Origin: an uncultured Bacilli bacterium
Lineage (GTDB): Bacteria; Bacillota_I; Bacilli_A; RF39; UBA660
Assembly: GCA_947598345.1 (NCBI GenBank)
Contig: CANQFF010000009.1
Coordinates: forward strand, 1-23,888
Direction of reading: 5' to 3'
DNA: 23,888 bases
Part shown: in pieces, positions 1-5,915 of the stretch
Numbering within the stretch: the stretch's first letter is position 1
Layout of the letters: each line of letters opens with the position of its first letter
Notes under the pieces: model-generated
The model's database searches: none
Told to the model about the DNA's origin: nothing
What the model saw: only the letters and a program-made list of their open reading frames with translations
Position numbers and translations under genes: made by a program

Positions 1-24
1 CCGTCAGAAACCTAGTACAATAGC

Positions 25-62
25 GTTATAAGAGTTTTAACTTACGTCAAAACTCTCATAAC
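25..62 (-). ncRNA. 5'-terminal stem-loop of an unidentified minus-strand RNA
   Basis: The minus strand reads GTTATGAGAGTTTT, a 10-base loop, then AAAACTCTTATAAC: a 14-bp stem with one G-U wobble. The wobble becomes an A-C mismatch on the plus strand, so the structure favours a minus-strand RNA. No T-run follows, so it does not look like a terminator. The predicted transcript starts 2-4 bases before the stem. I do not recognise the family: there is no RNase P, tmRNA, SRP or 6S signature in the visible part, and the molecule or its downstream gene continues outside the window. Treat it as a candidate small RNA or 5' leader. Confidence 0.35.
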
Positions 63-71
63 TTTCTAGAC

Positions 72-100
72 ATTATATCATATAAAAAAAGTTTTTAGTA
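72..100 (-). promoter_or_regulatory. Extended -10 promoter of a possible small RNA or leader
   Basis: On the minus strand there is a TGaTATAAT extended -10 (TATAAT at 77-72). The best-spaced -35 at 100-95 (TACTAA) is poor, so recognition would rest on the extended -10. The predicted start near 66-64 lies only a few bases before the stem-loop at 62-25, which is the main reason for reading this as a real start site. It lies downstream of the ftsL terminator, so it would begin a new transcript that leaves the window on the left. Confidence 0.55.
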
Positions 101-106
101 TATATC

Positions 107-127
107 TTGTAACTTTTAAAGTTACAA
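107..127. repeat. Inverted repeat, TTGTAACTTT / AAAGTTACAA
   Basis: This is a perfect 10-bp inverted repeat around one central base. It sits between the ftsL terminator and the left-edge promoter, just upstream of that promoter's -35 position. No T-tract follows closely on either strand, so an operator or activator site is at least as likely as a terminator. Function unknown. Confidence 0.45.
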
Positions 128-140
128 AAATCTATAAAAA

Positions 141-166
141 TTAAAAAAATTGGTTATATACCAATT
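141..166 (-). terminator. Terminator of the mraZ-rsmH-ftsL operon
   Basis: On the minus strand, directly at the ftsL stop codon, a 7-bp stem (AATTGGT, 5-base loop, ACCAATT) is followed by an uninterrupted T-tract. It is GC-poor but correctly placed and shaped for a Rho-independent terminator, and it ends the division operon after ftsL. Confidence 0.6.
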
Positions 167-458
167 ATTTTACTACAATTATATTTTCATTATTATATGC
201 AAGCCCCATATCCTTTAAAACACTACTTAAATTTTCATATGAAGTAAGCTCATTTACCTGCATAACTAAACTTTGATTTTTCTTCTCTTGATTTTCTATT
301 TTATATGATATCTTCTCTATATCCATTTTAATATTTGATATACTTGCTCTAGAAAAAACTCTAATAAATACTGTAAGTACAATACAAAGTGCGCCTAAAG
401 TATAAAGTAATCTTTCACCCTTTGTAAATTTTACAATTTTTCTTTTATTCTTTTTCAT
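165..458 (-). CDS. ftsL: Cell division protein FtsL-like (septum formation initiator family)
   Basis: Small bitopic division protein, about 97 aa. It has a basic N-terminal tail (MKKNKRK), one membrane segment (about residues 17-36) and a predicted coiled coil outside the membrane, the architecture of FtsL, which pairs with DivIC/FtsB in the divisome. Sequence similarity in this family is low, so the call leans on architecture and on position straight after rsmH, the usual FtsL slot. The frame opens at a TTG at 468-470 overlapping rsmH, but the ATG at 456-458, 4 bases after the rsmH stop, is the likelier start. Translation is probably coupled to rsmH, because no strong Shine-Dalgarno is visible. 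Unusually, the operon ends here; no pbpB/ftsI follows. Confidence 0.8.
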   Translation of the reverse strand: MKKNKRKIVKFTKGERLLYTLGALCIVLTVFIRVFSRASISNIKMDIEKISYKIENQEKKNQSLVMQVNELTSYENLSSVLKDMGLAYNNENIIVVK

Positions 459-462
459 ATTA

Positions 463-1371
463 TCAACCAATTCTTTCTATTATTCTAAGTTTAGCACTTC
501 TAGCTCTAGTGTTTTCTTCTAGCTCTTGCTTTGAAGGTATTACAGTTTTTATAACTTTAAATTTTGGCAAATATTCACTTGGTATAACTGGCAATTTTTT
601 TAAAGCATCATCAATTTCAGTTACACTTTTAAATATTTCCTTACATATTTTATCTTCTAATGAATGAAATGTTATTACACAAATTCTACCGCCAATATTT
701 AATAAATCTAAAGAATCTTTTAGACTTTTTTCGAATACTTCTAATTCATTGTTAACTTCTATTCTTATTGCTTGAAATACTTTTCTAGCCGGATGTTTTT
801 CTCTTCTATACTTTTCTGGAACATTGCTTTTTATAACTTCTACAAGTTCTAATGTAGTTGTTATTGGCCTTGAATTAATAATTCCACTCGCTATACTCCT
901 TGAGTATTTTTCTTCACCATATTTATAAAAAATATCAACTAATTTATCATAACTATAATTATTAACAACTTGATAAGCATCTAAAACTTGATTTTTATTC
1001 ATTCTCATATCAAGTTTTGCATCTTGGTGAAAACTAAATCCTCTATCTGCAACATCTAATTGTGGACTAGATACACCTAAATCATAAAGTATTCCATCAA
1101 CTTTTTTGATATTTCTACTGTTTAATTCCGATTTTATATTCACAAAATTACTATTTATAATCTCGTAGTTGTTACCTATTTCACTCAATTTTTTTCTACT
1201 ATATGAAATAGCTTCACTATCTTGATCAAAGGCGAATAAATACCCCTTACTTATTCTTTTTAGTATTTCACTACTATGTCCACCATATCCAAGAGTACAA
1301 TCAACTATAACGCTATCATCTTTTAAATTTAAATTGTTGATGCAACTTTCAAGTAATACAGATTTATGCAT
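463..1371 (-). CDS. rsmH: 16S rRNA (cytosine(1402)-N(4))-methyltransferase RsmH
   Basis: RsmH (MraW) methylates N4 of C1402 in 16S rRNA, in the decoding centre, using S-adenosylmethionine. The protein is 302 aa, usual for the family. The N-terminus HKSVLLESCI is typical, followed by the SAM-binding loop DCTLGYGGHS (about residues 24-33), the segment DGILYDLGVSSPQLD, and the C-terminal FHSLEDKICKEIFK motif. Its ATG overlaps the mraZ stop by 8 bases and has no clear ribosome binding site of its own, which suggests translational coupling. It is the second gene of the mraZ operon, as in most bacteria. Confidence 0.95.
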   Translation of the reverse strand: MHKSVLLESCINNLNLKDDSVIVDCTLGYGGHSSEILKRISKGYLFAFDQDSEAISYSRKKLSEIGNNYEIINSNFVNIKSELNSRNIKKVDGILYDLGVSSPQLDVADRGFSFHQDAKLDMRMNKNQVLDAYQVVNNYSYDKLVDIFYKYGEEKYSRSIASGIINSRPITTTLELVEVIKSNVPEKYRREKHPARKVFQAIRIEVNNELEVFEKSLKDSLDLLNIGGRICVITFHSLEDKICKEIFKSVTEIDDALKKLPVIPSEYLPKFKVIKTVIPSKQELEENTRARSAKLRIIERIG

Positions 1372-1798
1372 AATTATTACTTGAGAAAAGACTATCTGCT
1401 ATTTCAGATAAATTAGTTTCATTATCTGAAATAAATCTTTCCCATTCACTCTTGCTCCAAATTTCCAATTTTTCATCAACGCCAATTATAATACAATCTT
1501 TCTGTAAGTTAGCAAATTCTATCAATGGATTTGGTATATTGATTCTACCTTGTTTATCATATTCACATATAGTAGCTCCAGACAAAAATATTCTCATAAA
1601 TTGTCTTTTTTCCTTAGTGTCAGGCAATTCTTTATACTTCATTATTATTTTATCCCATTCAACTTTTGGGTACAAAAATAAGCAACCATCTAATCCTCTA
1701 GTTATAATAAAATTTTCTCCTAAGTCTTCACGCAACTTTGCCGGAATTATAATCCTACCCTTAGCATCGATACTATGGTGATATTCACCCATGAACAT
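1364..1798 (-). CDS. mraZ: Transcriptional regulator MraZ
   Basis: DNA-binding protein with two SpoVT/AbrB-like halves, each carrying a DxxGR motif (SIDAKGRIIIP near residue 9 and YDKQGRINIP near residue 90). In studied bacteria it controls its own division-gene operon. The start at 1796-1798 gives MFMGEYHHSIDAKGR, the standard MraZ N-terminus and 144 aa. An open GTG at 1820-1822 would add 8 atypical residues and is rejected. The ribosome binding site GGGGTGA lies just before the ATG and coincides with the last operator box. First gene of mraZ-rsmH-ftsL. Confidence 0.95.
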   Translation of the reverse strand: MFMGEYHHSIDAKGRIIIPAKLREDLGENFIITRGLDGCLFLYPKVEWDKIIMKYKELPDTKEKRQFMRIFLSGATICEYDKQGRINIPNPLIEFANLQKDCIIIGVDEKLEIWSKSEWERFISDNETNLSEIADSLFSSNNYA

Positions 1799-1801
1799 AG
1801 A

Positions 1802-1841
1802 GGTCACCCCACTTTTAACCACTTTCTGACACCTTGTACCA
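1802..1841 (-). promoter_or_regulatory. MraZ operator: TGG/TGT boxes at 10-bp spacing
   Basis: Reading the minus strand from 1841, a TG(G/T) box recurs exactly every 10 bases: TGGTACAAGG, TGTCAGAAAG, TGGTTAAAAG, TGGGGTGACC. The inner copies match the AAAGTGG-type box known for MraZ binding. The boxes start at the predicted transcription start and run into the mraZ leader, so bound MraZ could block initiation or early elongation. The last box overlaps the mraZ ribosome binding site. Confidence 0.75.
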
Positions 1842-1843
1842 CA

Positions 1844-1872
1844 ATTATATAATTTTTTATTAGTTTTGTAAA
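1844..1872 (-). promoter_or_regulatory. Sigma-A promoter of mraZ-rsmH-ftsL
   Basis: TTTACA at 1872-1867 and TATAAT at 1849-1844 on the minus strand, 17 bases apart. This is one mismatch from the vegetative consensus. The predicted start near 1837 lies at the first MraZ boxes. Confidence 0.85.
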
Positions 1873-1883
1873 TAGTTTTTATT

Positions 1884-1912
1884 AAAAAAATAAAAAAACA
1901 CTACAAGAGTGT
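1884..1912 (-). terminator. Terminator after the 56-aa membrane protein gene
   Basis: Minus-strand stem ACACT, loop CTTGT, AGTGT, followed by a long T-rich tract. The stem is only 5 bp, so termination may be partial. It lies 11 bases after the stop of the small ORF and before the mraZ promoter. Confidence 0.5.
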
Positions 1913-1923
1913 AAAATGTTTAA

Positions 1924-2094
1924 TTATTTTTGTACATCAACTATTGATTCTGTATTAAATTCTTTTACTTTATTGTTTAGATATGATGTCATAATGAATA
2001 CTATAACCAGTCCTACAATAAAAATACAAAAATATACAAATACTAAATTAAGTTTTTTAAATAAAAATGATGTTTTTTTATTTTCGCTATTCAT
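1924..2094 (-). CDS. Small single-pass membrane protein, 56 aa
   Basis: Unrecognised short gene. It begins MNSENKKTSFLFKKLN, continues into one hydrophobic segment of about 20 residues (about 16-36), and ends in a charged, polar tail. The predicted topology is a short cytoplasmic basic N-terminus with the tail outside. Reality is supported by a strong ribosome binding site (AAGGAG, 5-6 bases before the ATG at 2092-2094), a position 13 bases after uppS on the same strand, and a terminator immediately behind it. It is likely cotranscribed with uppS. No homology can be claimed by eye. Confidence 0.7.
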   Translation of the reverse strand: MNSENKKTSFLFKKLNLVFVYFCIFIVGLVIVFIMTSYLNNKVKEFNTESIVDVQK

Positions 2095-2107
2095 TTGTAC
2101 TCCTTTC

Positions 2108-2824
2108 TTATTTATCTTTCTTTATTCCGCCAAATCTCCTATCCCTTTTATTATATTCTTCTAAAGCTTTATCAAAATCTTTAGGTTTAAAATCAGGAAA
2201 CAAAATTTTTGGAAAATACATCTCTGAATATGCAGATTGAAAGAGCATAAAATTACTTATTCTAAACTCTCCACTAGTTCTTATTAGTAAGTCTATATCG
2301 GGAATACTATTATATAAATACTTACCGAATAAATTTTCATCTATGTCGTCTTTTTTTATTAACCCTTTACCCACATCATCAACTATCTTTTTTGTAGCCT
2401 CTACTATATCTAATTTTCCACCATAATTAAAGCATATATTAAATATTTTAGAATCACATTCTTTTGTAATTTCTTCTATTTCATTTATTGCATTTATAAC
2501 CTCTTTACTAAGATCTTCCCTTTTACCAGAAAAAACTATCTTAATATTTTTATTTTTATCTATCAATGTCTTAAATTTGGTAACAAGTAAATCCATAAGA
2601 TAATCTACTTCTTCCTTTTCTCGTTTAAAATTTTCAGTTGAAAATGCAAAAACGCTTAATATTTTAACACCTTTATCAAATATGTAACTCGAAAGTTCTT
2701 TTAAATTTTCAAAACCAGCTTTATGTCCTAAGCTTCTTTTTAATCCTCTTTTTTTTGCCCATCTTCCATTGCCATCTAATATTATTGCTACATGATATGG
2801 TATATCATACTCATTATTTTTCAT
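2108..2824 (-). CDS. uppS: Isoprenyl transferase (undecaprenyl diphosphate synthase)
   Basis: cis-Prenyltransferase that builds undecaprenyl diphosphate from farnesyl and isopentenyl diphosphates, the lipid carrier for peptidoglycan and other wall polymers. It is 238 aa, typical. Motifs in order: HVAIILDGNGRWAKKRG with the catalytic Asp17, GHKAGFENLK, FAFSTENFKR, and the C-terminal substrate-binding RTSGEFRISNFMLFQ followed by SEMYF. The ribosome binding site is GGTGAT close to the ATG. The usual partner cdsA does not follow; a small membrane protein gene does. Confidence 0.95.
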   Translation of the reverse strand: MKNNEYDIPYHVAIILDGNGRWAKKRGLKRSLGHKAGFENLKELSSYIFDKGVKILSVFAFSTENFKREKEEVDYLMDLLVTKFKTLIDKNKNIKIVFSGKREDLSKEVINAINEIEEITKECDSKIFNICFNYGGKLDIVEATKKIVDDVGKGLIKKDDIDENLFGKYLYNSIPDIDLLIRTSGEFRISNFMLFQSAYSEMYFPKILFPDFKPKDFDKALEEYNKRDRRFGGIKKDK

Positions 2825-2838
2825 AAATCACCAACTAC

Positions 2839-2868
2839 ATTATAACACAATTAATAAATAATCTACAA
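2839..2868 (-). promoter_or_regulatory. Extended -10 promoter of uppS
   Basis: TGtTATAAT (TATAAT at 2844-2839) on the minus strand with a weak -35 (TTGTAG at 2868-2863, 18-base spacer) that overlaps the stop codon of the DUF421 gene. The leader to the uppS ATG would be only about 8 bases. Confidence 0.5.
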
Positions 2869-3492
2869 TAATTCATTTCTAGATATTATAAAAGTTTTAC
2901 CATTAGTGTAAAATGCATAAAAAACATCTTCTAATTCTAAATCTTTTTTTCTTAATAAATCTAATAACCAACGATGGGTTTTACCTATTTCTTTTAATAC
3001 TGAAAAATCAATAACACCATCTAAAATAAGAGGTAATGGATAATCAGAATTATCACTAAATACTGATAAATTACCATTGTTCTCTAAAACAGCATGTTTT
3101 ACTTTATCTATACTTTTTACACCTTGCAATCTAAGTTGTGTTAGTAAATCGTCTAAAGAATATCTTAGTTTTGACATTTCTGTAAAATTTAATTTACCGT
3201 CTTTTATTATTACTGTAGGTTTACCATCTAATATATATCTTATTTTTTCACTTTTAAGTGTTAGAAAACTTATTAATATCTGCACAAAAACAAGTACCAA
3301 TATAGGTACAACAGATACTAATATACTGCCTTCACTACTTTCTATTGAAAGTGCGATAAGCTCAGCTATTAATATTGATACAATTAAATCAACTATACTA
3401 AGTTGTCCCACTTCTTTTTTCCCCATAATTCTATATACAAAAATAATAAAAAAATACATAAATATTGTTTTAAATATTAAACTTAAATACAT
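2863..3492 (-). CDS. DUF421 (YetF/YrbG family) membrane protein
   Basis: Membrane protein of the DUF421 family, which includes Bacillus YetF, YrbG and YdfS; the molecular role is poorly known. Two to three hydrophobic segments fill the first 85 residues, with the signature RIMGKKEVGQLSIVDLIVSI, then a cytoplasmic domain (YILDGKPTVIIKDGKLN onward) ending in a segment rich in charged residues. The ATG at 3490-3492 is preferred because GGTGA lies 5 bases upstream; an in-frame ATG at 3502-3504 would add four residues but has no visible Shine-Dalgarno. The proximity of a YrzE-like gene and tgt recalls the yrbG-yrzE-spoVB-yrbF-tgt neighbourhood of Bacillus subtilis. Confidence 0.85.
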   Translation of the reverse strand: MYLSLIFKTIFMYFFIIFVYRIMGKKEVGQLSIVDLIVSILIAELIALSIESSEGSILVSVVPILVLVFVQILISFLTLKSEKIRYILDGKPTVIIKDGKLNFTEMSKLRYSLDDLLTQLRLQGVKSIDKVKHAVLENNGNLSVFSDNSDYPLPLILDGVIDFSVLKEIGKTHRWLLDLLRKKDLELEDVFYAFYTNGKTFIISRNELL

Positions 3493-3563
3493 TTTATTCA
3501 CCATTATATTATGATATTAGAATATTTTTTTATACAAAAGAATACTAATTATTAGGTGATTAT

Positions 3564-3929
3564 ATGAAATATTTAAAAAATTTAGGAATTTCTTTTATAT
3601 ATATTATGGCAAGTATTTTACTATTGACACTTTTTATTACAATATTTAGTTATTTTAATATTATAAGTGATAAAGTTACATCGATATTTAAAATAATAAT
3701 ACCAATAATTTCTATGTTAATGGGTGGATACTATATGGGTAAAAAGGCAACTAAAAAAGGATTTTTTGATGGTTTAAAATTAGGTATTATATTCTCTATT
3801 TTACTTATTATATTTAACTATCTAGCTTTTAATAATTCATTCAAATTAAAATATATTCTATTTTATTTAATACTCATAATAACAAGTATTCTAGGAAGTA
3901 TGATAGGAATAAACAGGAAAAAAATTTAA
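3564..3929 (+). CDS. TIGR04086 (YrzE-like) membrane protein
   Basis: A 121-aa integral membrane protein with four hydrophobic segments in two pairs (about residues 8-30, 38-58, 68-88 and 97-115). The glycine-rich segment GGYYMGKKATKKGFFDGLKLG between segments 2 and 3 is the hallmark I associate with TIGR04086/YrzE proteins. Function unknown. The start is set by AGGTGA placed just before the ATG. It is divergent from the DUF421 gene and convergent with the metallophosphoesterase gene, sharing a terminator with the latter. Recognition rests on pattern and neighbourhood. Confidence 0.75.
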   Translation: MKYLKNLGISFIYIMASILLLTLFITIFSYFNIISDKVTSIFKIIIPIISMLMGGYYMGKKATKKGFFDGLKLGIIFSILLIIFNYLAFNNSFKLKYILFYLILIITSILGSMIGINRKKI

Positions 3930-3950
3930 AGATTGACATCGTCAATCTTT
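3928..3950. terminator. Bidirectional terminator between convergent genes
   Basis: A perfect 10-bp stem (AAAGATTGAC, loop ATC, GTCAATCTTT) has T-rich sequence following it on both strands. The metallophosphoesterase stop codon at 3942-3944 lies inside the right arm. Confidence 0.85.
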
Positions 3951-4736
3951 ATTAATTTTTATTTTAACTATTTCCTTAGAAAATAATTTTTTCAATATTT
4001 TATTTTTAGATATAACTGTTATACCAGATGTTATTACTATATCCGTCTTAAAAAATTTTAAATGTCCATAAGCATTTTTAGGCAATAATTTTAATTTTGG
4101 GCTTATAAGTCCTCTATTACCTAAAAAAATTCTTAAAATTCTAGGAGTTACACCACCGTGCATATGACCACATAATACTAAATCTATATTAGATTCTTGT
4201 AAATTTTTTTTATCACAAATATCAATTGGAGAATGACATAACAACACATTATAACATTTATTATATTTTTTTAATTTATTTAGATAAGGTATTAAATCAT
4301 TTTTTTGATTACTAAAGTAAAATTCCAAAGGTAAAGTAATACCAATGAAATTTATGTTATCAAATAATTTGTTAGTATTATCGAGTAAATATAAATTTTC
4401 AATTTTTTTTATTTTATCAATCATACTATTATTTAGTGAATATACATGATTTTTTTTATCTTTATAAAACTCGTGATTACCTAATGATATTAATACTTTT
4501 GAAGTTTTAGCTAATTCTTTTAACCAGTTTAATAAATATTCGAAATCTTTAACAATTGATTCATCTACTAAATCACCAGGTATACATATATAATCAGGAT
4601 TCAATTTTTTAATTCTTTTTGTTATTTTATTTAGAGCTTTTATATCTTCCTTAGAATAATAGTGTATATCAGATATTAATACTATAGTTGCATTTAAGTT
4701 ACCTTTTAATTCATAATTTTTAATTTTTATTCCCAT
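3942..4736 (-). CDS. Calcineurin-like metallophosphoesterase
   Basis: Two-metal phosphoesterase of about 264 aa. The ligand motifs appear in order: SDIHYYS (DxH), PGDLVDE (GDxxD), LGNHEFY (GNHE), CHSPID (H) and CGHMHGG (GHxH). It resembles the YkuE/YaeI group, but no signal peptide or membrane segment is evident, so it is likely cytoplasmic. Substrate unknown. The ATG at 4734-4736 lies directly behind GGTGGTGA; upstream GTG codons belong to that binding site. The start overlaps the 3' end of tgt by 17 bases, so the two genes are cotranscribed and probably translationally coupled. Confidence 0.85.
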   Translation of the reverse strand: MGIKIKNYELKGNLNATIVLISDIHYYSKEDIKALNKITKRIKKLNPDYICIPGDLVDESIVKDFEYLLNWLKELAKTSKVLISLGNHEFYKDKKNHVYSLNNSMIDKIKKIENLYLLDNTNKLFDNINFIGITLPLEFYFSNQKNDLIPYLNKLKKYNKCYNVLLCHSPIDICDKKNLQESNIDLVLCGHMHGGVTPRILRIFLGNRGLISPKLKLLPKNAYGHLKFFKTDIVITSGITVISKNKILKKLFSKEIVKIKINKD

Positions 4737-5853
4737 TGTCACCACTATATTTTCTAATAAATTCTTCTTTATATTCTAATATATTATTATTTTTTACACA
4801 TTCTCTTAAATCCTCTGTCAATTTCGTTAAAAATCTAATATTATGTATTGATAATAATCTTTGACCTAATGATTCATTTGATACTATCAAATGTCTTATA
4901 TACGCCTTTGTATAATTTTTACAAGTATAACAATCACAATCAGGTTCTATTTTTGTAAAATCATCTTTGTATTTATTATTTTTTATATTTATTTTTCCAT
5001 TTCTAGTAAATGCGTTACCGTGTCTAGCAATTCTAGTTGGTAAAACACAATCAAACATATCGATTCCTCTTATAACGCCCTCAATTATATCTATAGGATC
5101 TCCAACTCCCATTAAATACCTAGGTTTATCGGTTGGTAAATATTCAACTGCATAATCTATCATCTTATACATAGTTTCTTTATCCTCACCAACACTAGTC
5201 CCACCTATACTGTAACCATCAAAATTCATTTTAACAGTTTCTATAGCACTATATTTTCTTAAATCTTCATACTCTCCACCTTGAACTATTCCAAATAAAG
5301 ATTGATTTTCATTATCAAATGCATCTTTACCTCGCTTTGCCCATCTTAAGGTTCTCTCTGTAGATTCCTTGGCATAATCATAATCTGCAGGATAAGGGAT
5401 ACATTCATCAAATGACATTGCAATATCACTATCCAATTTATTTTGAATTTGTATAGATAACTCTGGAGTTAAAAAAAGATTTGAACCATCTATATGACTT
5501 TTAAAATGAACTCCTTCCTCTGTTATATCTTTCTTTTTATTTTTTGCTAAACTAAAAACTTGAAATCCTCCACTATCAGTTAATATAGGACCGTCATAGT
5601 TCATAAATTTATGTAAGCCCCCAGCCCTACTAATTATATCTTCACCTGGTCTAAGCCATAAATGATAAGTATTTGATAAAATTATTCCACTTCCTATTTC
5701 CTTAAGTTCTTCTTTACATAATGTTTTTACTGTAGCTTGAGTTCCTACTGGCATAAAAATTGGAGTTTCATAAGTACCATGATTTGTATGTATAAGCCCA
5801 TATCTAGCTTTAGTTTTTGTATCATTATTTAATAATTCATATTTAATTTTCAT
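4720..5853 (-). CDS. tgt: tRNA-guanine(34) transglycosylase
   Basis: Exchanges guanine 34 for preQ1 in GUN-anticodon tRNAs during queuosine formation. It is 377 aa, normal for bacteria. Visible catalytic features: the substrate-pocket motif TDSGGFQVF with Asp93, the nucleophile Asp268 in MFDCVLPTR followed by RHGNAF, and zinc ligands Cys306, Cys308, Cys311 and His337 in DCDCYTC and LSIHN. A GAGGT binding site precedes the ATG. Queuosine partner genes such as queA are not in view; the next gene is a metallophosphoesterase. Confidence 0.96.
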   Translation of the reverse strand: MKIKYELLNNDTKTKARYGLIHTNHGTYETPIFMPVGTQATVKTLCKEELKEIGSGIILSNTYHLWLRPGEDIISRAGGLHKFMNYDGPILTDSGGFQVFSLAKNKKKDITEEGVHFKSHIDGSNLFLTPELSIQIQNKLDSDIAMSFDECIPYPADYDYAKESTERTLRWAKRGKDAFDNENQSLFGIVQGGEYEDLRKYSAIETVKMNFDGYSIGGTSVGEDKETMYKMIDYAVEYLPTDKPRYLMGVGDPIDIIEGVIRGIDMFDCVLPTRIARHGNAFTRNGKINIKNNKYKDDFTKIEPDCDCYTCKNYTKAYIRHLIVSNESLGQRLLSIHNIRFLTKLTEDLRECVKNNNILEYKEEFIRKYSGDNGNKN

Positions 5854-5880
5854 GATTTTACCTCACTTCATAATAAATAT

Positions 5881-5909
5881 ATTATATCATTTAAACCCTT
5901 TTAAGTAAA
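5881..5909 (-). promoter_or_regulatory. Sigma-A promoter of tgt
   Basis: TTTACT at 5909-5904 and TGaTATAAT (TATAAT at 5886-5881) on the minus strand, spacer 17. It lies between the murF stop and the tgt start, so tgt and the metallophosphoesterase gene form their own unit. Confidence 0.75.
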
Positions 5910-5915
5910 TGTATA

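Noticed and set aside
1..70. Resemblance of the left-edge hairpin (AAGTTAAAACTC) to a type II CRISPR tracrRNA anti-repeat
   Set aside because: There is no repeat array, no cas gene and no second copy of the motif in the window, and the short similarity is what AT-rich hairpins give by chance.
1452..1781. Plus-strand open frame of 109 codons opposite mraZ, and similar long opposite frames across the window
   Set aside because: They are shadows of conserved genes on the other strand, rich in Ile, Leu, Ser and Phe as expected from AT-rich antisense, without ribosome binding sites or family motifs.
1796..1822. Longer MraZ from the upstream GTG
   Set aside because: The extra 8 residues are atypical, the region is filled by operator boxes and the ribosome binding site, and MFMGEYHHSIDAKGR is the standard start.
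1916..2164. Plus-strand frame of 82 codons across the uppS-mraZ gap
   Set aside because: It is antisense to the better-supported 56-aa minus-strand gene and to uppS.
3505..3563. Promoters in the DUF421 / YrzE-like divergent gap
   Set aside because: Several AT-rich hexamers fit loosely but no pair with correct spacing stands out on either strand.
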